Both the position numbers and the translations under genes were made by a program. From Flavobacterium sp. W4I14 (lineage in GTDB: Bacteria > Bacteroidota > Bacteroidia > Sphingobacteriales > Sphingobacteriaceae), in assembly GCA_030817875.1 (NCBI GenBank), contig JAUSZU010000001.1, forward strand, positions 3,286,001 to 3,350,000: a stretch of 64,000 nt of DNA, written 5' to 3'. The notes beneath the pieces were generated by a model. The model was given only the letters and a program-made list of their open reading frames with translations. It had not been told where the DNA came from and did no database searches. Position 1 is the stretch's first letter; each line of letters starts with the position of its first letter. Of this stretch, positions 17,155 to 26,399 are shown in pieces.

Positions 17155-17674
17155 CTACTCGGCACTTTCCTTAAGCATCTGATAAAGGTCTGTTGCACCT
17201 CCATCAAACTTATTTCCGTTTACATAAAACGAAGGTGTTCCGTTTACCCCACTTCGTACGCCGCTATCAAAATCATCTTCTATTTTGCTTTTGATTTCTT
17301 CCGAAGTGCTGTCTTGCTGAAACTGCTCCAGGTCTAAACCAATCGTTTCGGCCAGTTCGTCAAACAGCTCACCATTTAAGCGGTATTGATTTTCGTACAG
17401 TGCATCGTGCATTTCCCAAAACTTACCTTGTAAACCTGCTGCTTCTGCAGCAATGGCAGCCGGAAAAGCAAACTCATGGGCAATTTGCCAAAGGGAAATG
17501 ACGAAAGATAAATTTGATCTGATGCCCGAACGTTTCTTCAATTTCCTTCATAATCGGGTAGGCATTACCGCAATACGGGCATTGATAATCACCAAATTCA
17601 ACAATGGTTACACTCGCCGAATCATCACCTTGGATGTGGTCTTGATTGTTTACCTCAGGTTTTAAAGTACTCAT
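17155..17674 (-). pseudogene. DsbA-family thioredoxin-fold protein, split by a one-base frameshift
   Basis: The gene reads in one frame from 17674 (MSTLKPEVNNQDHIQGDD) through the active site CPYC at residues 32-35 to FRHFPLANCP-stop at 17474. The next frame then carries AHEFAFPAAIAAEAAGLQGKFW to GVNGTPSFYVNGNKFDGG and the stop at 17155. Deleting one T near 17480-17490 gives the expected FPLANAHEFA junction and an uninterrupted 172-residue protein of normal length. The cis-Pro loop (GTPSFYVNG) is intact. There is no signal peptide, so a cytoplasmic thiol oxidoreductase is likely. As the window stands only the N-terminal 66 residues would be made. Confidence 0.88.
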
Positions 17675-17677
17675 AGC

Positions 17678-18139
17678 TTATTTCTTATTTAATTCTTCCA
17701 AAGCGTCTAAAATTCCATCGGCACCAGGGTTAACGGCTATTGGCGACAAATAACTCCAGGCGATTTTTCCTTCTTTATCAATGACAAAAAGTGCCCTTTT
17801 GCTTTCGCCAAGTTCTTCATCGTATACACCATAAGCTTTAGACACTTCGCCTTTTGGCTCAAAATCAGCCAAAAGTGGAAAATGCAGTTTCCTATTTTCC
17901 TGGAAAGCTAGGTGGCACCAAACACTATCAACAGAAACACCAAAAATCTGTGCGTCGTACTTATTAAAATATTTTAGCATTTCGTTATAAAGCGCCATTT
18001 GGTCGCTGCATACTGGGCTCCAATCGGCAGGATAAAAAGCCAGGATAACATTTTTACCTTTAAAATCTTTAAGTTTTATTTTCTGATCGGGAGTAGCATT
18101 CAATTCGAAATCTGGTGCTGTAGCGCCTTTTTCTAACAT
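17678..18139 (-). CDS. Peroxiredoxin (AhpC/TSA, Bcp/Prx5-like)
   Basis: A 153-residue peroxiredoxin starting MLEKGATAPDFELNATPDQ; this start is preferred over an upstream Met that would add 21 residues not seen in the family. The peroxidatic Cys lies in YPADWSPVCSDQM, a slightly unusual form of the PxxxTxxC motif with Ser in place of Thr. The enzyme reduces peroxides using thiols. It sits 3 bp upstream of the DsbA-like gene on the same strand, so the two form a redox operon. Confidence 0.9.
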   Translation of the reverse strand: MLEKGATAPDFELNATPDQKIKLKDFKGKNVILAFYPADWSPVCSDQMALYNEMLKYFNKYDAQIFGVSVDSVWCHLAFQENRKLHFPLLADFEPKGEVSKAYGVYDEELGESKRALFVIDKEGKIAWSYLSPIAVNPGADGILDALEELNKK

Positions 18140-18205
18140 ATTAAGGAGTTTAAAATTTAAATCATTTAATAAACAACGCTGAATCTGCGTTGTTTGCAAC
18201 AAATT

Positions 18206-19123
18206 TTAGCCTAATTTTTGCCTTTTAATTAAGTAAGACTGAAGGACTGGGTAAAACCCAGCGTTCATATCGGCATCAATTAAGTCGATTTTATATTGGG
18301 CGCATTTTAGCGCAATCTGCTGTCGATACGAGGAAACTGCCGCTGTATAATTTTCTTTTACCTGATTGGTATGTACTTTAATCGTTTCGCCGGTTTCCAT
18401 ATCGATAAACTGGTATGGGCGGTTTTCAAAATTGAAATCAACTTCTTTTGATTTATCTACCACGTTAAAAACCACCACTTCATGTTTATTGAATTTTAAA
18501 TGCTGCAAAGCATCAAAAAACTCATCCGTTTTATCTGTGCTGGTTTGTGTATTAAAAAGATCGCTAAAAACAATTACCAGCGAGCGTTTATGAATTAATT
18601 CGGCCACCTGGTGCAAAGCTTCGCTTAAATTAGTCTGTGCATTTACCTTGGGTTTATGTAACAGCTCTTCTAATTGTGTAAATAGATATTTCTGATGTAC
18701 GGTAGTCGACTTTGCTGGAGAATTCAACAGTATTTCATCTGTAAATAAGCTTAATCCAAAAGCATCACGCTGTTTCTTCAACAGGTACATCAAAGATGCA
18801 GCAGCCTGTATCGAGAAAATCAGTTTGTTATTTTTAGGTTCAGGAAAGTACATTGATGAGGACACATCAATCACAAACTGGCAGCGCAAATTGGTTTCTT
18901 CTTCAAAACGTTTACTGTAAAGTTTATCGGTTTTGGCATATAATTTCCAGTCGATATTTTTAACATTATCGCCATTATTATACTGGCGGTGCTCTGCAAA
19001 TTCGACAGAAAAGCCATGGAACGGACTTTTATGCAGCCCGGTGATAAAACCTTCTACCACTTGCTGTGCAAGCAATTCTAAATTACCATAGGTTGTTTCG
19101 TTTTCGTAGTTTACAGCCTGCAT
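18206..19123 (-). CDS. DUF58 domain protein
   Basis: A 305-residue cytoplasmic protein with the DUF58 signature HRQYNNGDNVKNIDWKLYAKTDKLYSKRFEEE at residues ~50-80, followed by a von Willebrand-A-like fold whose first strand is QFVIDVSSSMYF (a DxSxS metal-site motif). DUF58 proteins normally work with a MoxR-type AAA ATPase and batA/batB membrane proteins in a Bacteroidota stress locus. None of these partners is in the window, so this copy is either an orphan or the end of an operon of which the rest was lost. Confidence 0.9.
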   Translation of the reverse strand: MQAVNYENETTYGNLELLAQQVVEGFITGLHKSPFHGFSVEFAEHRQYNNGDNVKNIDWKLYAKTDKLYSKRFEEETNLRCQFVIDVSSSMYFPEPKNNKLIFSIQAAASLMYLLKKQRDAFGLSLFTDEILLNSPAKSTTVHQKYLFTQLEELLHKPKVNAQTNLSEALHQVAELIHKRSLVIVFSDLFNTQTSTDKTDEFFDALQHLKFNKHEVVVFNVVDKSKEVDFNFENRPYQFIDMETGETIKVHTNQVKENYTAAVSSYRQQIALKCAQYKIDLIDADMNAGFYPVLQSYLIKRQKLG

Positions 19124-19631
19124 ATGGTAAAGCTAATAAAAGATTTATTAAAAAAAATTAAAAAACTACCCAAGACTTTCGAAGTTTCAAAGGTCTAAGC
19201 ACCGGCTAACTACAAACTGATAATTGCAAGCTGCTAACTGATAAGGGCGTTCCCCTAATCCTGATGAATCGGGAAAGGGGCGAGCTTTCCAGGGCTGCGC
19301 TACGCTCCGGTACCGATGAAGGATCGGTACTAAACCCTTACAATCCCTAACGCTAACCACCCCGCCCTGCTGGCACCCCTCCTTAAAACAGGAGGGAAGC
19401 AATCAACGCCAGAAAGACAACCCAGCCTAAGTACCACCAAACCTAGGTAATTTAAACCTGATGGCAGCGGCAGCCCGGAGTATGAGGGCTACAGCGAACA
19501 GCAGGACTGAACAAACCCAAGCAAACTAAAGCACCTTTCCGAATAAGTTCATATAATTTTAACCGCCCCGCCCTTAAAACACCGATGAAAAGCAGAAACC
19601 CACTTTCCAAAACACTAATAATCCGGATAAA
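19124..19631. repeat. Gene-free spacer filled with structured repeats
   Basis: No credible gene is seen. From ~19245 the sequence is GC-rich compared with its surroundings and has nested hairpins: CCCCTAATCCTGATGAATCG with GGGAAAGGGG, then GGTACCGATGAAGGATCGGTAC, then TCCCTAACGC. At 19455-19510 a copy of the CCTGATGGCAGCGG...ACAGCAGGACT family occurs. Minus-strand frames at 19187-19402 and 19452-19634 cross these repeats and are not genes. Confidence 0.6.
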
Positions 19632-19668
19632 CAAAAAATCCCGAGCTCAATAAATGAATTCGGGATTA
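19632..19668 (-). terminator. Terminator after the sugar dehydrogenase gene
   Basis: On the minus strand AATCCCGAATTCA and GAGCTCGGGATT form a stem followed by T6. It lies 28 bp after the dehydrogenase stop. Confidence 0.8.
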
Positions 19669-19696
19669 ATACTTTAAAAACTATTCGGATTTAGTG

Positions 19697-20915
19697 TTAT
19701 TTCTTAGCTATTCTAAACAAATGGCCATTATCGGTTACAGAATAAAGCGCTCCGTCCTTCCCTTCTACCATATCGCGGAAACGTTCGCCTTTACCTTCCA
19801 GCAATCGCTCTTCACCAACAATTTTATCATCTTTTATCACCAATCGGATTATATGCGAACCACCCAAACCGCCCACAAACAAATTCCCTTTCCATTCGGC
19901 GATACTATTGCTGTTATAAAACGCAATACAGCCAGGCGAAATACTTGGGTTCCAATAATAAATAGGTTGCTCCATGCCATCCTTTCTGCTGAATACCATC
20001 GCCTACTTTTTTACCACTGTATTCTGTTCCGTAGGTAATAATCGGCCAGCCATAATTTTTGCCTGGTTTAATAATATTCACCTCATCGCCACCTTTAGGG
20101 CCAAATTCGGCTTCCCATAAATCACCGGTTAAAGGATTAATGGCTAAACCATCCGGATTCCGCAATCCATAGGCATAAATTTCCGGTTTTGCATCTGCCT
20201 TGCCAGCAAATGGTCCATTCGCAACCGCTTTTCCATTGGTAGTAAGGTGCAAAATTTTACCCAAAGAAGAATTTAAATACTGCGCCTGAATTCTGATATC
20301 ATTGCCAGAACGTTCGCCAGTACTTACAAATAAATTACCATTCTTATCGAAGACAATTCTCGAACCATATTGAAGTTTACCGCCGTAAGCTGGCGTAGCG
20401 CGATAAATAATGGTCTGGTTCTCTATTGTAGTTTCATTAGCTGCTAATTTACCTTTGGCAATAGCCAGTAATACACCTTTATCCTGAGGCTCTGAATAAG
20501 CCCAATAAATCATTCTATTTTTAGCAAAGTTTGGATCTAAAGTTACATCCAATAAACCTCCCTGGCCAGATGGATCTACCTTGGGTAAACCGGTTATCTT
20601 TTTGCTTAATTTCCCATCAGGAGTAAGGATCACCATTGTACCCTGTTTTTGTGTAATTAAAAAACCACCATTTGGAAGAACTGAAATGGCCCATGGATTT
20701 TCTAACTTTTCGTTAATAATCGTAATATCCAGAGGGGTTTTGGTCTTTACACCTGCAATTCGGGTTTGCCCGGCAAATGCTGGCTTATAATCTGCTGATG
20801 GTTCGTTAGTTTCAACAGGATTCTGCGCCGATACACATGCAATATTTGCACAGTTTAGGGCTAAACCTGTCAATAAAATACCTAAAGTTTTATTGTTAAA
20901 TAGGTTAATAGACAT
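19697..20915 (-). pseudogene. PQQ-dependent sugar dehydrogenase (glucose/sorbosone type), split by a one-base frameshift
   Basis: The first frame starts at 20915 (MSINLFNNKTLGILL, with a signal peptide) and encodes the soluble quinoprotein glucose dehydrogenase-like beta propeller: PWAISVLPNGGFLITQKQG, GGLLDVTLDPNFAKN and YAYGLRNPDGLAINPLTGDLW. It ends in a run without family features after YGTEYSGKKVGDGIQQK. The other frame takes over with DGMEQPIYYWNPSISPGCIAF to the stop at 19697. One extra base at the GG near 19981 explains both; removing it gives a 405-residue protein. The family oxidises aldose sugars in the periplasm. The sequence suggests a broken gene or an assembly error. Confidence 0.87.
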
Positions 20916-20958
20916 GATTGTTAGTTTTTTATTAAAGAAACAAAAATAAGTTTGCAAT

Positions 20959-20995
20959 AAAAAACCCAAATCCATCAAATGAACTTGGGTTTTAA
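20959..20995 (-). terminator. Terminator after trxA
   Basis: On the minus strand AACCCAAG and TTTGGGTT pair and are followed by a T6 tract. It separates trxA from the dehydrogenase gene. Confidence 0.75.
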
Positions 20996-21042
20996 ATATG
21001 TTACAAGCCTTTAGGCTTTGATTTTTCTGCTTTAAGCTTAAA

Positions 21043-21363
21043 CTAGGCTAATTGCTTGTTTAATTTTTCTGCTAATACTGATTTTGGAACAGCACCAACC
21101 TGTTTGTCAACAACCTGACCATCTTTAAAGTATAATAAAGCCGGGATGTTACGGATACCAAACTGCATTGAAATTTGAGGATTGTTATCAACGTTTACTT
21201 TTCCAACTACCGCTTTTCCATCATATTCTTTAGCGATTTCTTCTACTACTGGACCAACCATGCGACAAGGGCCACACCATTCTGCCCAAAAATCTACTAA
21301 TACGGGTTTATCTGATTTTAATACAAGCTCCTCGAAGTTTGCATCTGTGATTTCTAATGCCAT
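21043..21363 (-). CDS. trxA: Thioredoxin
   Basis: A 106-residue classical thioredoxin starting [15 protein letters not shown]; an upstream Met is possible but less typical. The redox site WCGPC lies at residues ~30-34 within [15 protein letters not shown], and the cis-Pro loop is in RNIPALLYF. It reduces protein disulphides with electrons from thioredoxin reductase and supports ribonucleotide reductase and the peroxiredoxin at 17678. It is a single-gene transcript with a good -7 element upstream. Confidence 0.96.
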   Translation of the reverse strand: MALEITDANFEELVLKSDKPVLVDFWAEWCGPCRMVGPVVEEIAKEYDGKAVVGKVNVDNNPQISMQFGIRNIPALLYFKDGQVVDKQVGAVPKSVLAEKLNKQLA

Positions 21364-21381
21364 AATTATTTTTTTTATGTT

Positions 21382-21389
21382 CAAATATA
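21382..21389 (-). promoter_or_regulatory. Putative -7 element of the trxA promoter
   Basis: The minus strand reads TATATTTG, an exact match to TAnnTTTG, 19 bp before the ATG. A GTTG about 18 bp upstream could serve as -33. A 13-bp palindrome TGTCAATTTGACA lies just upstream at 21422-21434. Confidence 0.45.
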
Positions 21390-21457
21390 TGTATTCAATT
21401 GTAATGCCAACCCATCTGTAGTGTCAATTTGACATTAGGTAAACTCTTCTATCCGCA

Positions 21458-21523
21458 CGTCACCCTGAACTTGTTTCAGGGTCTATCACGATTAAGGTGC
21501 TGAAATAAATTCAGCATGACGCC
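21458..21523. repeat. GTCACCCTGAAC...TTCAGCATGAC palindromic repeat
   Basis: A member of the intergenic family at 677, with an internal hairpin CCCTGAACTTGTTTCAGGG. It lies between the dnaE stop and the trxA promoter on the minus strand and may stop read-through. Confidence 0.65.
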
Positions 21524-21541
21524 TCAAGAACACCTTACACC

Positions 21542-24500
21542 TTAGTTTAACTTGTAATTTACAACATTAAGCCCGAGTAATTGTTCTAAAAACTTATTGT
21601 TTGGATTTATTTTAAGATTTTTTGATGGCATATCCAACATAATCTCCTTTTCCCGATCAAAAATAGCGAAGTTAAGTTGGCAGTTTTGTTGCTCGGAGTT
21701 TGCCTTATTGTCTGCTAATATAGCTTCAATCTCGCGCATCAGCTGATCGTTAACCCGCTCAATCGGCACCTGGATAGTTAAACTTTTAGCTAATTTATCC
21801 CTCAGCTCAGACATTAAGTTAATTGATGTAATTTTAAACTCCCAATCGCCTGCTTTACCGAAGCGTTCACCAACTCTACCCCTAATCTGTAGGAAATACC
21901 CTTCGGTTAAAAACGATTTAAATTTTAAAAAATCTTCTCCGAACAAGGCCATTTCACTCGCATCTTCATAATCTTCGAAAACAAAGGTACCAAATGGCTT
22001 ACCCGTTTTGGTAATCCGCTGTGATGCAGTTACCACAAGGCCGCCTACACAAAGCTCACGGTTTTTCAGCTTTTCGAATTCGGCCAAAACCTCTTCATTA
22101 TTATCGCCCATGCGTACCTTATTGATGATACTCAACTGTTTAACGCCATGGGTACAGAATTTATCGAGTTCGAGTTTATAATTATCTAAAGGGTGGCCAG
22201 AAAGGAAAATCCCAATCGCATCTTTCTCGTACTTTAACCTATCCATTAATGCCCATTCTGGCGAAACCGGTAAACTTGGCTCTAAAATAAGATCGGCTTT
22301 AGAGCCACCGAATAAGGAAGCCTGTGACGTACTTTCATTATTCTGAAAATCGTTGGCATATTTGATAATCTTTTCAATACCATTCATTTTATCGTTCGGG
22401 CCGATATAAAAATACTGCGCTCTGTGTCCACCAAATGCATCGAAAGCGCCGCTATACACAAAACTCTCGTAAGCTTTTTTATTTACAATGCGCGTGTTGG
22501 AACGCTTGGCAAAATCGTACACATTACTATATGGCCCATTTGCCAATCTTTCTTCAATAATACTTTCAACCGCCTTTTCACCCACACCTTTTACTGCCGA
22601 CATACCGAAGCGGACTTCGCCTTTGGCATTTACCGAGAATTTGAGATCGGATTCGTTCACGTCGGGACCTAATACCGTAACACTCATCTGGCGACACTCT
22701 TCCATAAAGAAAGCTACCTGTTTAATATCACTCATGTTGTTGGACAGTACCGCAGCCATATATTCAGCAGGATAATGTGCTTTTAAGTATGCGGTTTGAT
22801 AGGCAATCCATGCATAACAGGTAGAGTGCGATTTGTTGAAAGCATAGGATGCAAATGCTTCCCAATCTTTCCATATTTTTTCTAAAGTTGTGGCATCATG
22901 GCCTTTCTCGGCCGCTTGTTTCACAAACTTTGGTTTCATTTTATCAAGAACGTCTTTCTGTTTCTTACCCATCGCCTTACGCAGCACGTCGGCCTCACCT
23001 TTGGTAAATCCGGCCAGTTTCTGCGATAAAAGCATTACCTGCTCCTGGTAAACGGTAATTCCGTAAGTTTCCTTCAAATACTCTTCGCAGGCATCCAAAT
23101 CGTACTTAATTTCTTCTTCGCCATTTTTACGGCGAACGAAACTTGGAATGTACTCCATCGGGCCTGGGCGATATAGTGCGTTCATCGCAATTAAATCGTC
23201 GAAAACCGTTGGTTTCAGCTCCTTCATGTATTTCTGCATGCCCGGACTCTCGTACTGGAAAATCCCGATGGTTTCACCACGCTGAAAAAGCTCATAGGTA
23301 AGTGTATCATCAATTGGAAAAGTATCGGGATCGAGATCAATACCAAACCGTTTTTTAACCAGTTTTACGGTATCCTTTATCAGCGTAAGGGTTTTTAAAC
23401 CCAAAAAGTCCATCTTTAATAAACCCGCACTTTCTACAACCGAGTTATCAAATTGGGTAACATATAAATCAGAATCTTTTGCAGTAGAAACGGGAACGAA
23501 ATTAGTAATATCGCTTGGTGTAATAATTACCCCACAGGCATGAATACCGGTGTTCCGTAGAGAGCCTTCTAAAATCTGTGCCTGTTGAATGGTTTCGGCA
23601 CTCAAATCTTTTAATGCACCAAGGTTTTTCAATTCTACTACACGCTCATATTCATCAGGGCGCAAAGCTTCTTTAAGTGTTTTCTCATCCAGCGTGAAGA
23701 TTTTTGCAAGCTTCATATTCGGGATCAGCTTGGCAATCTTATCTGCTTCAAAAAGTGGCAGATCCAATACCCTCGCTGTATCGCGGATAGAAGATTTGGC
23801 GGCCATGGTTCCATAAGTGATAATCTGCGCCACCTGGCTGGAACCGTATTTGCCAATTACATATTCCATTACACGGCCACGGCCCTCATCATCAAAATCG
23901 ATATCAATATCGGGCATGGATACACGATCGGGATTTAAGAAACGCTCAAAAAGGAGATCGTACTTAATGGGATCGATATTCGTGATCCACAAACAATAAG
24001 CCACCACCGATCCGGCTGCAGAACCACGGCCAGGGCCTACCGAAACATCCCTGCGACGGGCTTCGGCAATAAAATCCTGTACAATCAGGAAATAACCCGG
24101 ATAACCGGTTTTTTCAATGGTCTGTAATTCGAAATCTAAACGCTCGATAACCTCAGGGGTTAACACGCCATAACGTTTCTTGGCCCCTTCATAAGTAAGG
24201 TGGCGCAAAAACTTATTTTCCCCGCGTTTTCCTCCATCGGCCTCATCTTCCGCCACTAAAAATTCCTCTGGAATATCGAATTTAGGTAAGAGTACTTCGC
24301 GGGCAAGTTTATAGATTTCGATCTTATCTACAATTTCTTTAATATTTACAATCGCCTCCGGCAAATCGGCAAAAAGCGATTTCATTTCATCACCGGATTT
24401 GAAATAATACTCTTGATTGGGCAAACCATAACGGTAACCGCGACCACGGCCAATTGGCGTCGCCTGTTTTTCGCCATCTTTTACGCACAATAAGATATCG

Positions 24501-25975
24501 TGCGCATTTGCATCCTTCTTGTTAATGTAATAGGTATTATTGGTGGCTACCAATTTAACAGCATGCTTTCTTGCCAGTGCAATTAACGATTCGTTTACAC
24601 GGTCTTCATCTTCCTGGTTGTGACGCATTACTTCCACATAGAAATCATCGCCAAACATGTTCTTCCACCAGATCAGCGCTTCTTCAGCCTGGGTTTCGCC
24701 CATGTTTAAAATTTTGTTCGAAATCTCTCCGGATAGGTTGCCCGATAAAACAATAATATCATCTTTATATTGTTCAATTACCTCCCTATCGATACGGGGC
24801 ACGTAATAAAAGCCTTTGGTATAAGCGATAGAAGACATTTTAGCTAGATTGTGATAGCCTTTTTTATTCTTCGCCAACAGTACCATCTGGTAACCGTTAT
24901 CTTTTGCTGTCCGGTCTAAGTGATTATTACAAACAAAAAATTCAACCCCAACAATAGGTGTCATTACCACTTCTGTTGGACGCTCGCCTGCCTCAATTGC
25001 AGCAGCATTTTTTGCTTCGGCAGCTTTGTTATGATTTAAAACATGATTTACAAAGTGGAAAGCTCCCATCATGTTCGCATGATCGGTCATGGCTACCGCA
25101 GGCATTTTTTGTGCTGCCGCAGCTTTTACCAGATCGGGAATACTGATGGTACTTTGTAATACAGAAAATTGAGTATGGTTGTGTAAATGAACAAAAGTTG
25201 CTGCAGCAAGTTCCTGTTTGTTTCCTGCGAGCTCCTGTTTCGAAATCCCTCCGCCCTCAGCTTTTTGTAAACGCTTGCGGATTTCATCAGAAGCAGCTTT
25301 TAAATTGATGTGTTTTAAACCAACTCCTTCAATCGTAGCAGGGTTTACCTCTCTAAAACGGGGGAAATATTCTACGTCAACCTGTAGTTCTTCTTTTTTA
25401 AAAACCTCTCTTTTTACCAATTCCAAGAAACAACGTGTAGTTGCTTCCACATCGGCAGTTGCGTTGTGGGCTTCGTTAAAAGGAACACCAAACAAATAAG
25501 CGTGTAATTCGGTTAAGGTTGGCAGTTTAAACCTTCCGCCCCTACCTCCCGGCAATTGTAAAAGCTGGGCCGTAACTTCGGTACAGGTATCTAACACAGG
25601 CATCTCGGCCAAACGGTTAGCTACACCAAAACGGTGAAACTCGCAGCCCATAATGTTTACATCGAAACCAACATTCTGGCCTACAATAAACTTGGCTTTA
25701 TCTAAAACTTCATTAAACTTGGCCAGCATTTCCTCGAAACCAATACCTTGTTCGGCAGCGAGTTCGGTAGAAATACCATGAATCCGTTCTGCATCATAAG
25801 GAATATTAAATCCGTCTGGCTTAACCAGATAATCCTGATGTTCAACCAATCTCCCCATCTCATCGTGCAGTTGCCATGCAATCTGTATACAACGCGGCCA
25901 ATTATCCGTATCGGTAATGGGTGCATTATAATTACGTGGCAAACCAGTGGTTTCAGTATCAAAAATTAAGTACAT
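21542..25975 (-). CDS. dnaE: DNA polymerase III alpha subunit with fused N-terminal 3'-5' exonuclease
   Basis: A 1477-residue replicative polymerase. Residues ~1-190 are a DEDD exonuclease domain like the epsilon subunit (MYLIFDTETTGLP with the DxE pair, VGQNVGFDVNIM, HNATADVEAT), so proofreading is built in. Residues ~270-500 are the PHP domain (VHLHNHTQFSVL, MTDHANMMG). The polymerase core follows with GPGRGSAAGSVVAYCL and the catalytic acids in MPDIDIDFDDEGRG. The C-terminal part contains helix-hairpin-helix and OB-fold segments (LCVGGLVVTASQRITKTGKPF). The start at MYLIFDTETTG is preferred to an upstream Met that adds 16 residues. A -7 element TATTTTTG lies 46 bp upstream. Confidence 0.96.
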   Translation of the reverse strand: MYLIFDTETTGLPRNYNAPITDTDNWPRCIQIAWQLHDEMGRLVEHQDYLVKPDGFNIPYDAERIHGISTELAAEQGIGFEEMLAKFNEVLDKAKFIVGQNVGFDVNIMGCEFHRFGVANRLAEMPVLDTCTEVTAQLLQLPGGRGGRFKLPTLTELHAYLFGVPFNEAHNATADVEATTRCFLELVKREVFKKEELQVDVEYFPRFREVNPATIEGVGLKHINLKAASDEIRKRLQKAEGGGISKQELAGNKQELAAATFVHLHNHTQFSVLQSTISIPDLVKAAAAQKMPAVAMTDHANMMGAFHFVNHVLNHNKAAEAKNAAAIEAGERPTEVVMTPIVGVEFFVCNNHLDRTAKDNGYQMVLLAKNKKGYHNLAKMSSIAYTKGFYYVPRIDREVIEQYKDDIIVLSGNLSGEISNKILNMGETQAEEALIWWKNMFGDDFYVEVMRHNQEDEDRVNESLIALARKHAVKLVATNNTYYINKKDANAHDILLCVKDGEKQATPIGRGRGYRYGLPNQEYYFKSGDEMKSLFADLPEAIVNIKEIVDKIEIYKLAREVLLPKFDIPEEFLVAEDEADGGKRGENKFLRHLTYEGAKKRYGVLTPEVIERLDFELQTIEKTGYPGYFLIVQDFIAEARRRDVSVGPGRGSAAGSVVAYCLWITNIDPIKYDLLFERFLNPDRVSMPDIDIDFDDEGRGRVMEYVIGKYGSSQVAQIITYGTMAAKSSIRDTARVLDLPLFEADKIAKLIPNMKLAKIFTLDEKTLKEALRPDEYERVVELKNLGALKDLSAETIQQAQILEGSLRNTGIHACGVIITPSDITNFVPVSTAKDSDLYVTQFDNSVVESAGLLKMDFLGLKTLTLIKDTVKLVKKRFGIDLDPDTFPIDDTLTYELFQRGETIGIFQYESPGMQKYMKELKPTVFDDLIAMNALYRPGPMEYIPSFVRRKNGEEEIKYDLDACEEYLKETYGITVYQEQVMLLSQKLAGFTKGEADVLRKAMGKKQKDVLDKMKPKFVKQAAEKGHDATTLEKIWKDWEAFASYAFNKSHSTCYAWIAYQTAYLKAHYPAEYMAAVLSNNMSDIKQVAFFMEECRQMSVTVLGPDVNESDLKFSVNAKGEVRFGMSAVKGVGEKAVESIIEERLANGPYSNVYDFAKRSNTRIVNKKAYESFVYSGAFDAFGGHRAQYFYIGPNDKMNGIEKIIKYANDFQNNESTSQASLFGGSKADLILEPSLPVSPEWALMDRLKYEKDAIGIFLSGHPLDNYKLELDKFCTHGVKQLSIINKVRMGDNNEEVLAEFEKLKNRELCVGGLVVTASQRITKTGKPFGTFVFEDYEDASEMALFGEDFLKFKSFLTEGYFLQIRGRVGERFGKAGDWEFKITSINLMSELRDKLAKSLTIQVPIERVNDQLMREIEAILADNKANSEQQNCQLNFAIFDREKEIMLDMPSKNLKINPNNKFLEQLLGLNVVNYKLN

Positions 25976-25993
25976 ATTGTGCGGCAAAGAATT

Positions 25994-26028
25994 AACCGTT
26001 TTAGAATAATAACGGTTCTTCAAAAATA
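25994..26028 (-). promoter_or_regulatory. dnaE -7 element and leader inverted repeat
   Basis: The minus strand reads TATTTTTG at 26028-26021, an exact TAnnTTTG. Just downstream is an inverted repeat, AACCGTT (25994-26000) and AACGGTT (26011-26017), spaced by 10 bp. It would fall in the leader near the start site and could be a protein-binding site. Confidence 0.4.
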
Positions 26029-26080
26029 AGGAATTTGAGGGTTGAAGTTGTCAGGATTTTATCAACAAAATTTGACGAAC

Positions 26081-26117
26081 AAACCTATCATGTTTTAAAA
26101 ATTGATAGGTTTTTTTA
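26081..26117 (+). terminator. Orphan terminator hairpin in the divergent spacer upstream of dnaE
   Basis: AAACCTATCA and TGATAGGTTT form a 10-bp stem with a 12-nt loop and run into T8 on the plus strand. Both neighbouring genes point away from the spacer. On the minus strand it ends in TTTGTT, a weak tract. Confidence 0.6.
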
Positions 26118-26399
26118 AAGCATTAATTCCAAACTCATTAACATTTTGTTCTTTTTTAACCCTTTTATTTTTTCGGAAAATGAGTGCTTCGGTTTTTCAT
26201 CGGGTTTAGATAATAAAAATCTGTAGTCTAAACTTAAAAAAAGCCAAAGTCAAAAAAGCTAGTGCGACAAATCTTTAAAATAGCTATCGTTTGCAACGAG
26301 GATATATATTAGCTTGTTAAATAAAGTTAAACTCGGTTAACAAAAAAGATATCAATCAAAAAACTATTATTTTAGTAATATAAATTGCCGGGATACACT
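26118..26399. other. Gene-free spacer before the DUF6624 gene
   Basis: The stretch is A+T-rich and should hold the promoter of the gene at 26400. I see no coding frame, tRNA or strong repeat. Confidence 0.4.

Noticed and set aside
19187..19634. Two minus-strand frames in the spacer after the DUF58 gene
   Set aside because: Both cross structured repeats; neither encodes a recognisable protein, and the second overlaps the dehydrogenase terminator region.
24571..25499. Several plus-strand frames within dnaE
   Set aside because: They are antisense shadows of the dnaE coding frame, without start signals or domains.
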